Shown: positions 44,894 to 54,228 of the stretch, one piece after another
How positions within the stretch are numbered: position 1 is the first letter of the stretch
Layout: every line of letters begins with the position of its first letter
Origin: Methylobacterium sp. 77
Lineage (GTDB): Bacteria > Pseudomonadota > Alphaproteobacteria > Rhizobiales > Beijerinckiaceae
Length of the DNA stretch: 64,000 bases
Reading direction: 5' to 3'
Assembly (NCBI RefSeq): GCF_000372825.1
Contig: NZ_KB910516.1
Span: forward strand, 404,011-468,010
Translations under genes and position numbers: made by a program
The notes under the pieces: generated by a model
What the model saw: only the letters and a program-made list of their open reading frames with translations
Database searches by the model: none
Told to the model about the DNA's origin: nothing

Positions 44894-45053
44894 AGGCTGT
44901 GTGAAAAAGCCGCGTTCAGCCGGAACAACGCATATTCGGGCGCATCAGATGGTGGCTGATACACCGCGGGCAGTTGCCCGGCAGTCCTCCCAAGAGTACT
45001 CCGAAGAAGAACCTTCTTCACCGACCAAAGACCTCGGCGTTTTCACACAGCCT
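44894..45053. mobile_element. MITE-like element with 19-bp terminal inverted repeats
   Basis: AGGCTGTGTGAAAAAGCCG (44894-44912) and the complement of AGGCTGTGTGAAAACGCCG (45035-45053) are terminal inverted repeats with one mismatch, bounding 160 bp. The sequence GGCTGTGTGAAAA resembles ends of insertion sequences found in alphaproteobacteria. No transposase is encoded, though a plus-strand frame runs across it. An inner dyad GAAGAAG-AAC-CTTCTTC lies near the right end. No target-site duplication was seen. It is best seen as a non-autonomous derivative or a deletion remnant. Confidence 0.75.
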
Positions 45054-45102
45054 CGGTCGGGAGCGGATGCAGGGTGCGGGTACCATCCGCAGATGTTGAC
45101 CA

Positions 45103-45795
45103 CTAAGTGATCTGCTTCGTCCCGCCGAGGAATGAAGCATTGGCATCGTTCGACGACGGGTCGACCAAACCTGCCCGCATCGCGAGCCAGACCAGATGCG
45201 CGTCGTTATCGGCGCCGATCTTCTGCTTGATCTCGTAATGGTAGTTGCGAACCGTCTTCAGGCTGAGGTTCAGCGCCTGCGCGATCGCCTCGTCCGTATT
45301 GCCCATCGCCAGCAGGCGAAGGATCTCGGTCTCGCGCGGTCCCAATGCGTCGAGGAGCGACGCGGGCGCTGAGACACGCTCGGCTGCCATGAGGTCCGCG
45401 ATATCAGGACTCATCGCCCGCTCGTCGGCGAGGACAGCCTTCACCGCCCGCAGCAATTCGCGTGATCCGCTGACCTTGGAGACGTAACCGAGCGCGCCCG
45501 CTTCGAACGCCTTCAGCACGAAGGCGGAACCCTCGTGCATCGACACGACGAGGATGCGCGCAGCGCGATCCCATTGGCGGATGTGGCGCACCGCTTCCAG
45601 GCCGCCGGGACCCGGCAGATTGAGGTCCATGAGGACGAGAGTTGGGGCGTGGTGCTTGTAGAGTCGGTAGGCGTCGGCTGCATTCTCCGCATCCGCGACG
45701 ACGTGAAAGCCCGGCTGGCGCTCGAGCAGGCGGCGATAGCCTTCGCGGACGACCGGATGGTCGTCGACGATGAGGACGGTGACGTCGTCGTTCAC
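45103..45795 (-). CDS. NarL/FixJ-type response regulator
   Basis: The 230-aa product has a receiver domain (DDHPVVREGYRRLLERQPG; phospho-accepting Asp in VLMDLNLPGPGG near 57; Lys in GYVSKVSG) and a LuxR-type helix-turn-helix (LGPRETEILRLLAMGNTDEA, then LNLSLKTVRNYHYEIKQKIG). The start is GTG 45795, overlapping the kinase stop (GTGA), so the two are translationally coupled. The target genes are unknown. Downstream is the MITE-like element. Confidence 0.93.
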   Translation of the reverse strand: MNDDVTVLIVDDHPVVREGYRRLLERQPGFHVVADAENAADAYRLYKHHAPTLVLMDLNLPGPGGLEAVRHIRQWDRAARILVVSMHEGSAFVLKAFEAGALGYVSKVSGSRELLRAVKAVLADERAMSPDIADLMAAERVSAPASLLDALGPRETEILRLLAMGNTDEAIAQALNLSLKTVRNYHYEIKQKIGADNDAHLVWLAMRAGLVDPSSNDANASFLGGTKQIT

Positions 45796-47243
45796 GCCGA
45801 AGCTCCCTGGATACTGGCCGAGCCGCTCGCGAGCGGCAGGGGGAGAGGGAGCGGCAGGGGCAGGGTAGCGATGAGCCGGATTCCGAGAGCGGCCCTCTCG
45901 ATGACGAGGCTCCCGCCATGGGCCGCGACGCGCTCGCGCATGCCGAGGACGCCTTGCCCGGCCTCGGAGGTCAGACCCGACGGATGCCCGCCGCCATCAT
46001 CCTCGACGGTCAGGCTCACCATGGCACCGGGCCGCGCTTCGGCACGCATCCAGACCGTGCGGGACCGGCCGTGGCGGATGGCGTTGGTCAGCCCCTCCTG
46101 GGCGATCCGGTAGAGCGTGATCCCGAGCGGCCCCGGCAGATCGTCGAGATCACCCTGGAGATCGATCCGGCAGGCGGGCCCCGCTCTGGTGCCGGTCTGT
46201 GCGGCAAGGCGGTGCAGACTGGCCGAAAAGCCGATCTCGGCGAGGTCCGGCGGGCGAAGATGGGCGAGGGCGGAACGGAGGCCCGCCATCATGCGCATGG
46301 TCGTGGCGACGATCATGCGGGCATCGGCGGCGATATCCGGGCGATCGTCCGAGCTCACCTCGATGGCGGTCGCCAGCGCTTCGGTCGCGGTCAGGCACTG
46401 GCCGAACTCGTCATGGAGATCGAGGGCGATGGCACGACGCTCCTCCTCCTGCACGGCGAAGAGGCGCCGCATCAGGCTGGCATGGTTGCTCCTGTTTTCC
46501 GCCAGTTGTCGGCCGAGGTCGTTCACCGCGCCGGCGATGCGATCGAACTCGGCGCTGCGGAAACGTGGGAGACGTCGCGCCTCCGATCCCCGCGCGAGCT
46601 GTCGCAACCGATCGACGATCATCCCGGCGGGCCACAAGGCCCAGCCGATCAGGATCGAGGCCAGGATCGCGATTCCGGCCGCCATGGCGGCCGCCACCCC
46701 CACCGAGACGCGCACCCTCTGCCAGGTCTGACGTAGCCCTGCATCGCCATCCGGCTTGGCGCTGACGAGGCCGGCCTCGCGGCCATTCACCAGCACGGCC
46801 CGCGTCACCGTCTCGTCCCGACCGAACAGGTGCTCCTGCAAGGCTCCGAACCAGGGCGGTGCGGGCGATCCCAGCCCGGCCCAGGCACCGCAGATCGGCG
46901 CGGCGCCTTCCCCCGCGACCGCTCCGGGCTCGGTCAGCCTGACTACCACGCAGACACCGGGGCCGATCATGTGCAACCAGCCTCTCAAGGTCGCGCTGGC
47001 CTTCGCCAGATCAGGCGGGATTGCGCTCCAGGCCGGCATTCCGGTGAAACGGGCATCCTGGCCGCGCCACATCAGCTCGTGCCATGCGCTGAACCGCAGA
47101 TCGCGGACGACGCGCTCCGCCGAGGCTTCGGTTTCGGCACGGATGGCACGTCCGGTCTCGCGCATGACCCAGAGGCTCGCGGCACCGAGGCAGAGAAGCG
47201 TGACGATGAGGATACGCGCGATCAATCCCGCCAGCAGGCGCAT
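45792..47243 (-). CDS. Histidine kinase, HisKA_3 (NarX/LiaS-like)
   Basis: The 483-aa membrane kinase has an N-terminal helix, a periplasmic domain of about 150 residues, a second helix (MAAGIAILASILIGWALW) and a HAMP-like linker. The HisKA_3 motif RRAIALDLHDEFGQCLTATE has the phospho-His near 275. The ATPase has AQEGLTNAIRHG and DDGGGHPSG. The C-terminus ends with a Leu-Pro repeat (LPLPLPLPLPLASG) encoded by a short DNA repeat. It forms a pair with the NarL-type regulator. The periplasmic part contains paired Cys and no known sensor fold that I can name. Confidence 0.92.
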   Translation of the reverse strand: MRLLAGLIARILIVTLLCLGAASLWVMRETGRAIRAETEASAERVVRDLRFSAWHELMWRGQDARFTGMPAWSAIPPDLAKASATLRGWLHMIGPGVCVVVRLTEPGAVAGEGAAPICGAWAGLGSPAPPWFGALQEHLFGRDETVTRAVLVNGREAGLVSAKPDGDAGLRQTWQRVRVSVGVAAAMAAGIAILASILIGWALWPAGMIVDRLRQLARGSEARRLPRFRSAEFDRIAGAVNDLGRQLAENRSNHASLMRRLFAVQEEERRAIALDLHDEFGQCLTATEALATAIEVSSDDRPDIAADARMIVATTMRMMAGLRSALAHLRPPDLAEIGFSASLHRLAAQTGTRAGPACRIDLQGDLDDLPGPLGITLYRIAQEGLTNAIRHGRSRTVWMRAEARPGAMVSLTVEDDGGGHPSGLTSEAGQGVLGMRERVAAHGGSLVIERAALGIRLIATLPLPLPLPLPLASGSASIQGASA

Positions 47244-47710
47244 CTCTCAGATCCTTCGAGAACTGGACCGGATGTGGCCGCGATCGGTACGCCGAAGGCA
47301 AGAGGTCCGAGCCCGCATCGGGCACCAAGCCCAGAATTCGGCGGATCCTTACCCCTGTCCCGAGCTGACACCCGTGATTCGCGCCGAGGTCACTTCCACC
47401 AGGCCTGTCACACCGGCACCCGGACGGAAGGCAGAGCAGCGCCCGGATTGTCTCCCGTAGGACGATGCGGCGCTCATTTAAAGAGCGCCGCCAGATAGCG
47501 AAGTGGATCTGCAGCCCGAGGTGGCTCCAGGAAAAGCGCTCCGATCCCAGATCGTTGTTCGGCAGCGGCAGAGCTTCGCGAGCCTGCCACGATCGAGCCC
47601 GCAATGGAGCAAAGTCGCTCGCGGAAACACCGTCGAAGGGGCAAAGCGCATGGCGGTGGAAAGCCTTGACCCGAACCCTGACCCGTGGCTTCTGGGGCGC
47701 GCGACGCCCC
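47244..47710. other. Upstream region of the kinase gene with a free stem-loop
   Basis: This 467-bp stretch has no supported gene. At 47467-47491 GCGGCGCTC and GAGCGCCGC form a perfect 9-bp stem around ATTTAAA. It is 224 bp upstream of the kinase start. A promoter for the leftward kinase gene should be here but was not recognised. Confidence 0.55.
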
Positions 47711-47787
47711 GACTCCGTAGCTCAGCTGGATAGAGCAGCCGCCTTCTAAGCGGCAGGTCGTTGGTTCGAGCCCAACCGGGGTCGCCA
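47711..47787 (+). tRNA. tRNA-Arg (anticodon UCU)
   Basis: A cloverleaf is clear: acceptor GACTCCG pairs with CGGGGTC (one T-G pair), anticodon stem GCCGC/GCGGC around CTTCTAA (anticodon TCT), T-arm GTTCGAGCC. The 3' end is GCCA with CCA encoded. Length 77 nt. Confidence 0.95.
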
Positions 47788-47972
47788 CGCTCGCTTCCAA
47801 GACTGGCTTCGATACCGATCCGCGATGGTAGGCGCTCTCACTGCTCTGTTTGGGTTAGGCGAAAGCTCTACCTTGAGGTCGGATCCACGGTGGCGCAGGT
47901 CGCGCCTCCTTGACGACGGAGGCGCTTCTGCACGCGTCGAGACATCCCCGTGCAGCCGTCCTGACAAGAGGG

Positions 47973-47998
47973 GATGCTCCCGGGCGGCCGGGAGCATC
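47973..47998 (-). terminator. Stem-loop after the Gly/Tyr-rich gene
   Basis: GATGCTCCCGG (47973-47983) pairs with CCGGGAGCATC (47988-47998) around GCGG, just beyond the stop of the minus-strand gene. The following T-run is short, so termination is probable, not certain. Confidence 0.6.
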
Positions 47999-48009
47999 GG
48001 CCTTAAACC

Positions 48010-48285
48010 TTAGTAGCCGAACCGCACATAGGGGCGGGGAGCGTAGGCGTAAGGGCGGTAATAGGGGCGGGCGTAGGGGCGATACCCGTAGCCGTAGCCA
48101 TAAACCGGCACGGGACGCGGCGCATAATAGCCATAGGCGCGGGACGTGGCGCGGCATCCATAGGCGGAGGGATAGTAGCCGTACCCGCAACCGCCGGCAG
48201 CCTCGGCCGTCGTGGTGGTGGCGGCGGCCATCGTCAGGCCGCCGATGACGGCGCCGATGAGGCCGAAAGTCTTCACATGCTTCAT
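48010..48285 (-). CDS. Exported Gly/Tyr/Pro-rich small protein (91 aa)
   Basis: The product has a signal peptide (KTFGLIGAVIGGLTMAAATT, cleavage near AEA) and a mature part of tyrosine-rich repeats (GYGYYPSAYGC, AYGYYAPRPVPVYGYGYGYR, PYARPYYRPYAYAPRP). Such YGY/RPYY-rich exported proteins are common in Methylobacterium and Bradyrhizobium and may be surface or structural proteins; the function is unknown. Two cysteines near the start of the mature part could form a disulfide. ATG 48285 has GGAG eight bases upstream; the frame open to 48486 is rejected. Confidence 0.75.
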   Translation of the reverse strand: MKHVKTFGLIGAVIGGLTMAAATTTTAEAAGGCGYGYYPSAYGCRATSRAYGYYAPRPVPVYGYGYGYRPYARPYYRPYAYAPRPYVRFGY

Positions 48286-48560
48286 GACACGAACTCCAGA
48301 TCGCGTCCCGTCGGGATTAAAGCTTGACCCCGGGGCGTGCTGCATCAAGACACCCGATCGCTGAACGAATTCTGACTGTTTCCCGTTGCGGATGAGGCGC
48401 CGACGCAAGCGAGCTTGAGCGCGCGATTTCGTGATTGATAAAGCGTGACCGGGAGACGCGACCGCAGCTGGAGCGACGACCTCCATTGCGACGGGGCGGG
48501 TTGACGTGAGGGCCGATTAGGCTCTCCTCGCCTGCCCCTTCGACAGCCTGGAAACCCGCC

Positions 48561-49160
48561 ATGACAGACCTCAAGACCCTGCGCGATGTCTCCGGTCTGA
48601 GCCCCCTACCGGCTCGGCTTCAAGGCTCCGCTCTGATCATGATCGACCTGCAGAACACCTATCGCGAGGGCATCATGCGCCTCGAACAGGTGGAGCCCGC
48701 TCTTCGCTCCGCGCGGGAACTCCTGGGCCGGGCGCGAGATGCCGGCATCCCCATTTTCCACATCCAGCACGATGCCGGACCCGGTTCGCCCTACGACATC
48801 TCGGCCGCCATCGGCCGGATCAGCGACGAGGTCGCGCCGCAGGGCGACGAGACGGTCATCGTCAAGAACTACCCGAACGCCTTCGTCGGCACCGACCTGC
48901 AGAAGCATCTCGAGGAGGCCGGCGTGAAATCGGTGCTGCTCGCCGGGTTCATGACGCATATGTGCATCAATTCGACGGCACGCGGCGCCTTCAACCTCGG
49001 CTTCAGCCCGACCGTGGTGGCCTCCACCACCGCCACCCGTGCCTTGCCCGGCCTCGACAGCTCGGTGGTGCCCGCCTCTGCGCTGCAGGCCGCGAGCCTC
49101 GCGACGCTCGGCGATCTCTTCGCCGTGATCGCGCCGAACGTGGCCGACATCGCGGACTGA
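48561..49160 (+). CDS. Isochorismatase-fold cysteine hydrolase
   Basis: The 199-aa product has the catalytic triad of the cysteine hydrolase group: Asp29 in ALIMIDLQN, Lys102 in IVKNYPNAF, and Cys135 in FMTHMCINSTARG (with the cis-peptide region before it). Relatives include nicotinamidase, N-carbamoylsarcosine amidase and isochorismatase; the substrate is not clear. It lies upstream of poxB on the same strand (120 bp), so they may be co-regulated, but no metabolic link is established. Confidence 0.88.
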   Translation: MTDLKTLRDVSGLSPLPARLQGSALIMIDLQNTYREGIMRLEQVEPALRSARELLGRARDAGIPIFHIQHDAGPGSPYDISAAIGRISDEVAPQGDETVIVKNYPNAFVGTDLQKHLEEAGVKSVLLAGFMTHMCINSTARGAFNLGFSPTVVASTTATRALPGLDSSVVPASALQAASLATLGDLFAVIAPNVADIAD

Positions 49161-49280
49161 GCTGTTCCGACGGCCGGAGATCCCGGACCCCGGAGAACCC
49201 GAGCGCCCTGGCGATACGGGCACGCTCCGGGAACGTGTGCGGCGCATCATCGTTCGGCTTCTGAAGCAGGAGCTCGGGCC

Positions 49281-51041
49281 ATGAAAATCGAAAACGTCGC
49301 GGATCTCGTCGTCGAAACGCTGCAACAGGTGGGCGTCAAGCGGATCTACGGCGTCGTCGGCGACAGCCTCAACGCACTCACCGAGTCGATCCGCGCGCGC
49401 GGGGTGATCGATTGGGTGCATGTGCGCCACGAGGAGGTCGGCGCCTTCGCGGCCGGCGCGGAAAGTCAGCTCACCGGGCAGATCGCGGTCTGTGCCGGCT
49501 CCTGTGGCCCCGGCCATGTCCATCTCATCAACGGGCTGTTCGATTGCCACCGGAGCCGGACCCCGGTCCTGGCCATCGCCGCGCATATCCCCTCGGTCGA
49601 AATCGGCTCGGGTTACTTCCAGGAGACCGACCCGAAAGCCCTGTTCGCCCAATGCAGCCATTATTGCGAACTCGTCTCGGACCCGTCGCAACTACCTTTC
49701 GTCCTCGAGAACGCCATGCGCGCCGCCATCGGTCAGGGCGGCGTCGCCGTCGTGATCATTCCCGGCGACGTGGCTCTGAAGGATGCGCCTGTCCGCGCCG
49801 TCTCTCCCAATGCCGGCCTCATCCCGCCCAAGCCGATGGTCCGACCGGCGGAGGCGGAGCTCAACGCTCTGGCCGAACTCCTCGACGGCTCATCCAAGAT
49901 CACGCTTCTCTGCGGTCGTGGCTGTGCCGGGGCCCATGCCGAATTGTTGCAGCTCGCCGAGGCTCTGAAGAGCCCGATCGTCCATGCACTCGGCGGCAAG
50001 GAACATGTCGAATACGACAACCCCTACGATGTCGGGATGACCGGCCTCATCGGATTCTCCTCCGGCTACGCGGCGATGCATTCCTGCGACACGCTGCTGA
50101 TGCTGGGCACCGACTTTCCCTACAAGCAATTCTATCCGGCCAATGCCAAGGTGGCGCAGGTCGATCTGCGGCCGCACCAGCTCGGCCGGCGGACGAAGCT
50201 CGATCTCGGCCTCGTCGGCGACGTGCGCGACACCATCACTGCTCTGCTGCCGAAGCTCGGCGTGAAATCCGATAGGTCGTGGCTCGATTCCAGCCTTAAG
50301 CACTATGCCAAGGCCCGTGAGGATCTCGACGATCTCGCCACCGGCGCGCCGACCAAGGGCTGGTTCGGCCTGTCATCCGCCAAAAGCCCGATCCACCCGC
50401 AATACCTCACCAAGCTCGTGAGCGAGGCGGCGGCGGACGATACGATCTTCACTGCAGATGTCGGCACGCCGACGATCTGGGCCGCACGTTACCTCAAGAT
50501 GAACGGCAAGCGCCGGCTTCTCGGCTCATGGGTCCACGGGTCCATGGCCAATGCCATGGCACAGGGCATCGGCGCGCAGGCGGCCTGTCCCGGCCGACAG
50601 GTCGTGTCCCTGTCGGGCGATGGCGGATTCACGATGCTGATGGGAGACCTACTGACCCTGCGGCAGGAAAAGCTGCCGCTCAAGGTCGTGATCTACAACA
50701 ACGGCTCGCTCGGCTTCGTCGAGATGGAGATGAAGGCCGCCGGGTATCTCGAGACCGGCGTCGCCCTCGACAACCCGGATTTTGCCGCCATGGCCCGTGC
50801 CGTCGGCCTCCACGCCGTGCGGGTGGAAGACCCGGCCGAACTGGAGAGCGCGATCCGCGACGTGCTGGCCCATGACGGTCCGGCGGTGCTGGACGTGGTG
50901 GTAAACCGCCAGGAACTCTCGATCCCTCCGAAGATCGACGGTCAGCAGGTGAAGGGCTTCAGCCTGTACCTGTTGCGCGCGGTGATGAGCGGGCGTGGCG
51001 ATTCGGTGCTCGATCTCGCCAAGACGAACATCATCCGGTAG
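49281..51041 (+). CDS. poxB: Pyruvate dehydrogenase (quinone) / pyruvate oxidase
   Basis: PoxB decarboxylates pyruvate to acetate and CO2 and passes electrons to ubiquinone at the membrane, using TPP and FAD. The 586-aa product has the opening [20 protein letters not shown], catalytic Glu in [14 protein letters not shown], the PYR domain, a central FAD domain, and the TPP motif [18 protein letters not shown] with the Asn in [12 protein letters not shown]. The C-terminal 25 residues match the amphipathic membrane-binding tail region. CAGGAG before ATG 49281 gives a strong start. It precedes lutABC, and both feed the quinone pool. Confidence 0.93.
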   Translation: MKIENVADLVVETLQQVGVKRIYGVVGDSLNALTESIRARGVIDWVHVRHEEVGAFAAGAESQLTGQIAVCAGSCGPGHVHLINGLFDCHRSRTPVLAIAAHIPSVEIGSGYFQETDPKALFAQCSHYCELVSDPSQLPFVLENAMRAAIGQGGVAVVIIPGDVALKDAPVRAVSPNAGLIPPKPMVRPAEAELNALAELLDGSSKITLLCGRGCAGAHAELLQLAEALKSPIVHALGGKEHVEYDNPYDVGMTGLIGFSSGYAAMHSCDTLLMLGTDFPYKQFYPANAKVAQVDLRPHQLGRRTKLDLGLVGDVRDTITALLPKLGVKSDRSWLDSSLKHYAKAREDLDDLATGAPTKGWFGLSSAKSPIHPQYLTKLVSEAAADDTIFTADVGTPTIWAARYLKMNGKRRLLGSWVHGSMANAMAQGIGAQAACPGRQVVSLSGDGGFTMLMGDLLTLRQEKLPLKVVIYNNGSLGFVEMEMKAAGYLETGVALDNPDFAAMARAVGLHAVRVEDPAELESAIRDVLAHDGPAVLDVVVNRQELSIPPKIDGQQVKGFSLYLLRAVMSGRGDSVLDLAKTNIIR

Positions 51042-51134
51042 ACGAAGATGGACCTTCGAACGTATCCAAACTGAACAACGATGCGGCATCCGGGCGTCGG
51101 GGCTGCCGCATCCCAGGAGAGAAGACCGGTTTCC

Positions 51135-51878
51135 ATGCGCATCGGACTGTTCGTGCCGTGCTACGTCGACGCTTTCGAGCCTGAAGTCGGTATCGCGACG
51201 CTGGAATTGCTGGAACGCTTCGGCCTCGACGTCAGCTATCCTTTCGACCAGACCTGCTGCGGCCAGCCGATGACCAATACCGGCTGCCACGCCGAAGCCG
51301 CCGCCACGGAAGCTCTTTTCGTCAAGAACTTCGCCCCGTTCGACTACGTCGTCGCCCCCTCCGGCTCCTGCGTGCATCAGGTGCGCGAGCACCTCACCGC
51401 GATCCCCCAGACCGACGAGGTCAAGGCGGTGCGAAGCAAGACCTTCGAACTGGTGGAGTTCCTCCACGATATACTGAAGGTCGATGCGTTTCCCTGGGCC
51501 GAGTTCCCGCACAAGGTCGGCTACCATTCGAACTGCAACGCCCTGCGCGGCATCCATCACGCGCGGCCGTCCGAGCTCAACAAGCCGGCCTTTTCGAAGC
51601 CCCTCGGCCTCCTGGCCAAGGTGAAGGGCATCGAGATCGTCACGCCGGCGCGGCCGGACGAATGCTGCGGCTTCGGCGGAACGTTCAGCGTGTTCGAGCC
51701 GGCCGTGTCGGCCAAGATGGGCTACGACAAGGTGAGCGATCACAGCCGTGCGGGGGCAGAATACGTCGTCTCGTCCGATTCCTCCTGCATGATGCATCAG
51801 AAGGGCTGTGCCGCCCGGATCGGCGTACCGCTCAAGTTCATCCACATCGCCCGCATCCTCAATGGAGTCTCGGCATGA
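51135..51878 (+). CDS. lutA: Lactate utilization protein A (Fe-S oxidoreductase)
   Basis: LutA (YkgE) is one part of the LutABC complex that oxidises L-lactate to pyruvate. The 247-aa product has the two CCG motifs of the family: TCCGQPMTNTGCH near residue 42 and ECCGFGGTFSV near 177, which bind iron-sulfur centres. Also VGYHSNCNALRG and SSDSSCMMHQKGCAAR. ATG 51135 is favoured by conservation of MRIGLFVPCYVDAF; AGGAG is 14 bases upstream. Its TGA overlaps the lutB ATG (ATGA). Confidence 0.92.
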   Translation: MRIGLFVPCYVDAFEPEVGIATLELLERFGLDVSYPFDQTCCGQPMTNTGCHAEAAATEALFVKNFAPFDYVVAPSGSCVHQVREHLTAIPQTDEVKAVRSKTFELVEFLHDILKVDAFPWAEFPHKVGYHSNCNALRGIHHARPSELNKPAFSKPLGLLAKVKGIEIVTPARPDECCGFGGTFSVFEPAVSAKMGYDKVSDHSRAGAEYVVSSDSSCMMHQKGCAARIGVPLKFIHIARILNGVSA

Positions 51879-53482
51879 ATGCTAAGGAGGAGAGCGAGGC
51901 CGGCGGCCGACTGATCCATCCCGAGGTCGCGAAGTCCGACGACGAGAGCGAGCGCGGCCAGGACGGTCGCCGCCTCGACCATGCCGAGGGCACGACGCGG
52001 CCGATCGGCGCGGAGCCCAGGGCGAAGGCCGCTCGCGAGGCTCAGCCGCGCGGCGCCAAGATCCGGGGCAACCGCCCGATCGATCAGGCTGAGGCCGCCG
52101 AACGCTTCCTCGCCGCTCCGCTTCACCAGAAGGCCCACGACGAACGTCTCTGGGACCTGCGCAGGAAGCGCGATACCGCCGCCTTCGGCATCCCGGAATG
52201 GGAAGAGCTGCGCGACCTCGCCTCGCAGATCAAGGCGCACACGCTCTCGAATCTCGACAGGTATCTCGAAGAATTCGAGGCGAATGCGAAGGCCAACGGC
52301 GTCCACGTCCATTGGGCGGCGGACGGGGCCGAGCATAATCGGATCGTCCACGGCATACTCAAGGATCACGGCGCCAGGACCCTGATCAAGTCGAAATCGA
52401 TGCTCACCGAGGAATGCGGGTTCCGCCACTACATGGCCGGAACCGGGATCGAGGTGATCGAGACCGATCTCGGCGAGCGCATCCAGCAGCTCGACAACGA
52501 AGAGCCGAGCCACGTGGTGGTGCCGGCGGTGCACAAGACCCGGTTCGACGTGGCCGCGGTCTTCGCCAAGACCATGGGCACCGACCCGGAGAACGACGAC
52601 GCCCATTACCTGGCCGAGAGCCAGCGCATGCATACGCGGCCCCTCATCCTTGACGCGGATGCGGGCATGACCGGCTGCAACTTCGCCATCGCCGAGACCG
52701 GCACGGTGGTGACCTGCACCAATGAGGGCAATGCCGACCTCTCGGGCAACGTCCCGAAGCTCCAGATCCATTCCATCGGCATCGAGAAGCTGATCCCTCG
52801 GATCGAGCATCTCGGCGTGTTCCTGCGCCTGCTGGCGCGCTCGGCGCTCGGCTCGCCGATCACCCAATACACCTCGCATTTCCGGGGGCCTCGCAAGGGC
52901 AGCGAGATGCATATGGTACTGGTCGATAACGGTCGCTCCGAGCGGCTCGGGATGGAGGAGTTCTGGACCTCGCTGAAATGCATCCGCTGCGGCGCCTGCA
53001 TGAACACCTGTCCGGTCTACCGGCGCAGCGGCGGCCTCTCCTACGGTGCCACGTATTCCGGCCCGATCGGCCTCATCATCGACCCGACTTTCAACAAGCG
53101 GAAATACTCCACCCTGCCGTTCTCCTCGACCATGAACGGCAGTTGCACCAATGTCTGCCCGGTGAAGATCAACATTCACGAGCAGATCTTCGCCTGGCGC
53201 AAGGTGCTGGCGGAGGAGCACCAGATCCCGCTCCTGAAACAGGGGATGATGAAGGCGGCGGGACAGGTTCTGAGCCGGCCGGCCACCTACCGCGCGGCCA
53301 TCGGAGCGGCCGATTCCGCTCTGAAGGTGCTGCCGCGCTTTGCGGTCTACAACCCGCTCAATACCTGGGGGAAGGGCCGTGAGATGCCCGACACCCCGCG
53401 CCAGAGCTTCCACGCCTGGTACAAGCAGAACCGGATGGATCCGGCCAGGACCGGGAAGACGGAGAAGGGCGACGTCGAATGA
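51875..53482 (+). CDS. lutB: Lactate utilization protein B (ferredoxin-like Fe-S protein)
   Basis: The 535-aa product carries a 4Fe-4S motif CIRCGACMNTCPVYR near residue 369 and a second site GSCTNVCPVKINIHEQI near 427. The second site usually reads LCGSC in homologues as I recall, and here the first Cys position is Asn (MNGSC). An N-terminal extension of about 60 acidic and basic residues precedes the conserved start (AERFLAAPLHQKAHDERLWD). Family marks are KSKSMLTEECG and DADAGMTGCNFAIAETGTVV. It overlaps both lutA and lutC by four bases, so all three are translated together. Confidence 0.92.
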   Translation: MNAKEESEAGGRLIHPEVAKSDDESERGQDGRRLDHAEGTTRPIGAEPRAKAAREAQPRGAKIRGNRPIDQAEAAERFLAAPLHQKAHDERLWDLRRKRDTAAFGIPEWEELRDLASQIKAHTLSNLDRYLEEFEANAKANGVHVHWAADGAEHNRIVHGILKDHGARTLIKSKSMLTEECGFRHYMAGTGIEVIETDLGERIQQLDNEEPSHVVVPAVHKTRFDVAAVFAKTMGTDPENDDAHYLAESQRMHTRPLILDADAGMTGCNFAIAETGTVVTCTNEGNADLSGNVPKLQIHSIGIEKLIPRIEHLGVFLRLLARSALGSPITQYTSHFRGPRKGSEMHMVLVDNGRSERLGMEEFWTSLKCIRCGACMNTCPVYRRSGGLSYGATYSGPIGLIIDPTFNKRKYSTLPFSSTMNGSCTNVCPVKINIHEQIFAWRKVLAEEHQIPLLKQGMMKAAGQVLSRPATYRAAIGAADSALKVLPRFAVYNPLNTWGKGREMPDTPRQSFHAWYKQNRMDPARTGKTEKGDVE

Positions 53483-54069
53483 GCGCCCGCGACGAGACCC
53501 TCGCCCGCATCGCCAGAAACCGCCCCAAGGGCGATTATCCGCTTCCCCCGATACCGGATTTCACGCCCCTGGTCGGCGACGACCTCGTGGCGGAATTCGG
53601 CGAGCGCCTGAAGCGCATGGGCGGACGGATCGGCTCGCCGGAAGACGGGGATGCCTTCGCCTCCGTGCGCGAGCGACTGGCATCCGCACAGGTCATCGCC
53701 TCCGCGGTGCCCGAAATCGCCGGCAACCGCGACCTCTCGCAGGTCGCATTGCCCAAGGATCTCGCCGACGTGGATGTCGCCATCGTCCGCGCGGTGTTCG
53801 GAGTTGCTGAGACCGGGTCCGTCCTCTTCACCGAGGAAGAGCTCCGGGTGAATTCGGTGGCGTACCTCGCCCAGCATCTCGTCGTCCTGCTCGATCCGGC
53901 CGACATCCTCGTCAACATCCAGGCGGCCTACCGCCGACCCGACTTCGCGTCCGCCGCCTATGCCGTGCTGCATACCGGCCCCTCGGCGACGGCCGATATC
54001 GAAGGGGTGCTGATCCATGGGGCGCAAGGCGTGCGCTCACTGACCGTGATCCTGCTCCCGCGTTCGTGA
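53479..54069 (+). CDS. lutC: Lactate utilization protein C (LUD domain)
   Basis: The 196-aa product is the LUD-domain subunit of LutABC. Marks are DETLARIARNRPKGDYPLPP at the start, VDVAIVRAVFGVAETGSVLF (LUD core), and ADIEGVLIHGAQGVRSLTVI near the end. Its ATG overlaps the lutB stop (ATGA). Together with PoxB upstream, the operon points to L-lactate and pyruvate oxidation. A lactate permease is not next to it; the MHS-type transporters elsewhere are possible but unproven candidates. Confidence 0.93.
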   Translation: MSARDETLARIARNRPKGDYPLPPIPDFTPLVGDDLVAEFGERLKRMGGRIGSPEDGDAFASVRERLASAQVIASAVPEIAGNRDLSQVALPKDLADVDVAIVRAVFGVAETGSVLFTEEELRVNSVAYLAQHLVVLLDPADILVNIQAAYRRPDFASAAYAVLHTGPSATADIEGVLIHGAQGVRSLTVILLPRS

Positions 54070-54228
54070 CGGGAATGGACGCCAGGATCGGACACGAGAC
54101 GCGGAGAGGGGCGCCGTGCATGGATATGTTCGCCAGAAGCGACAAAGCTTAGCCTCCACCGGAGGATCTTTGTGGCTGTGGCGGGCGTAATCCTTGCTAG
54201 GTCTTCGGCAACGGAGGAAGGAGCTTCC

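Noticed and set aside
44901..45110. Plus-strand ORF inside the MITE-like element
   Set aside because: It has no ribosome-binding site or domain, and it spans the inverted-repeat ends.
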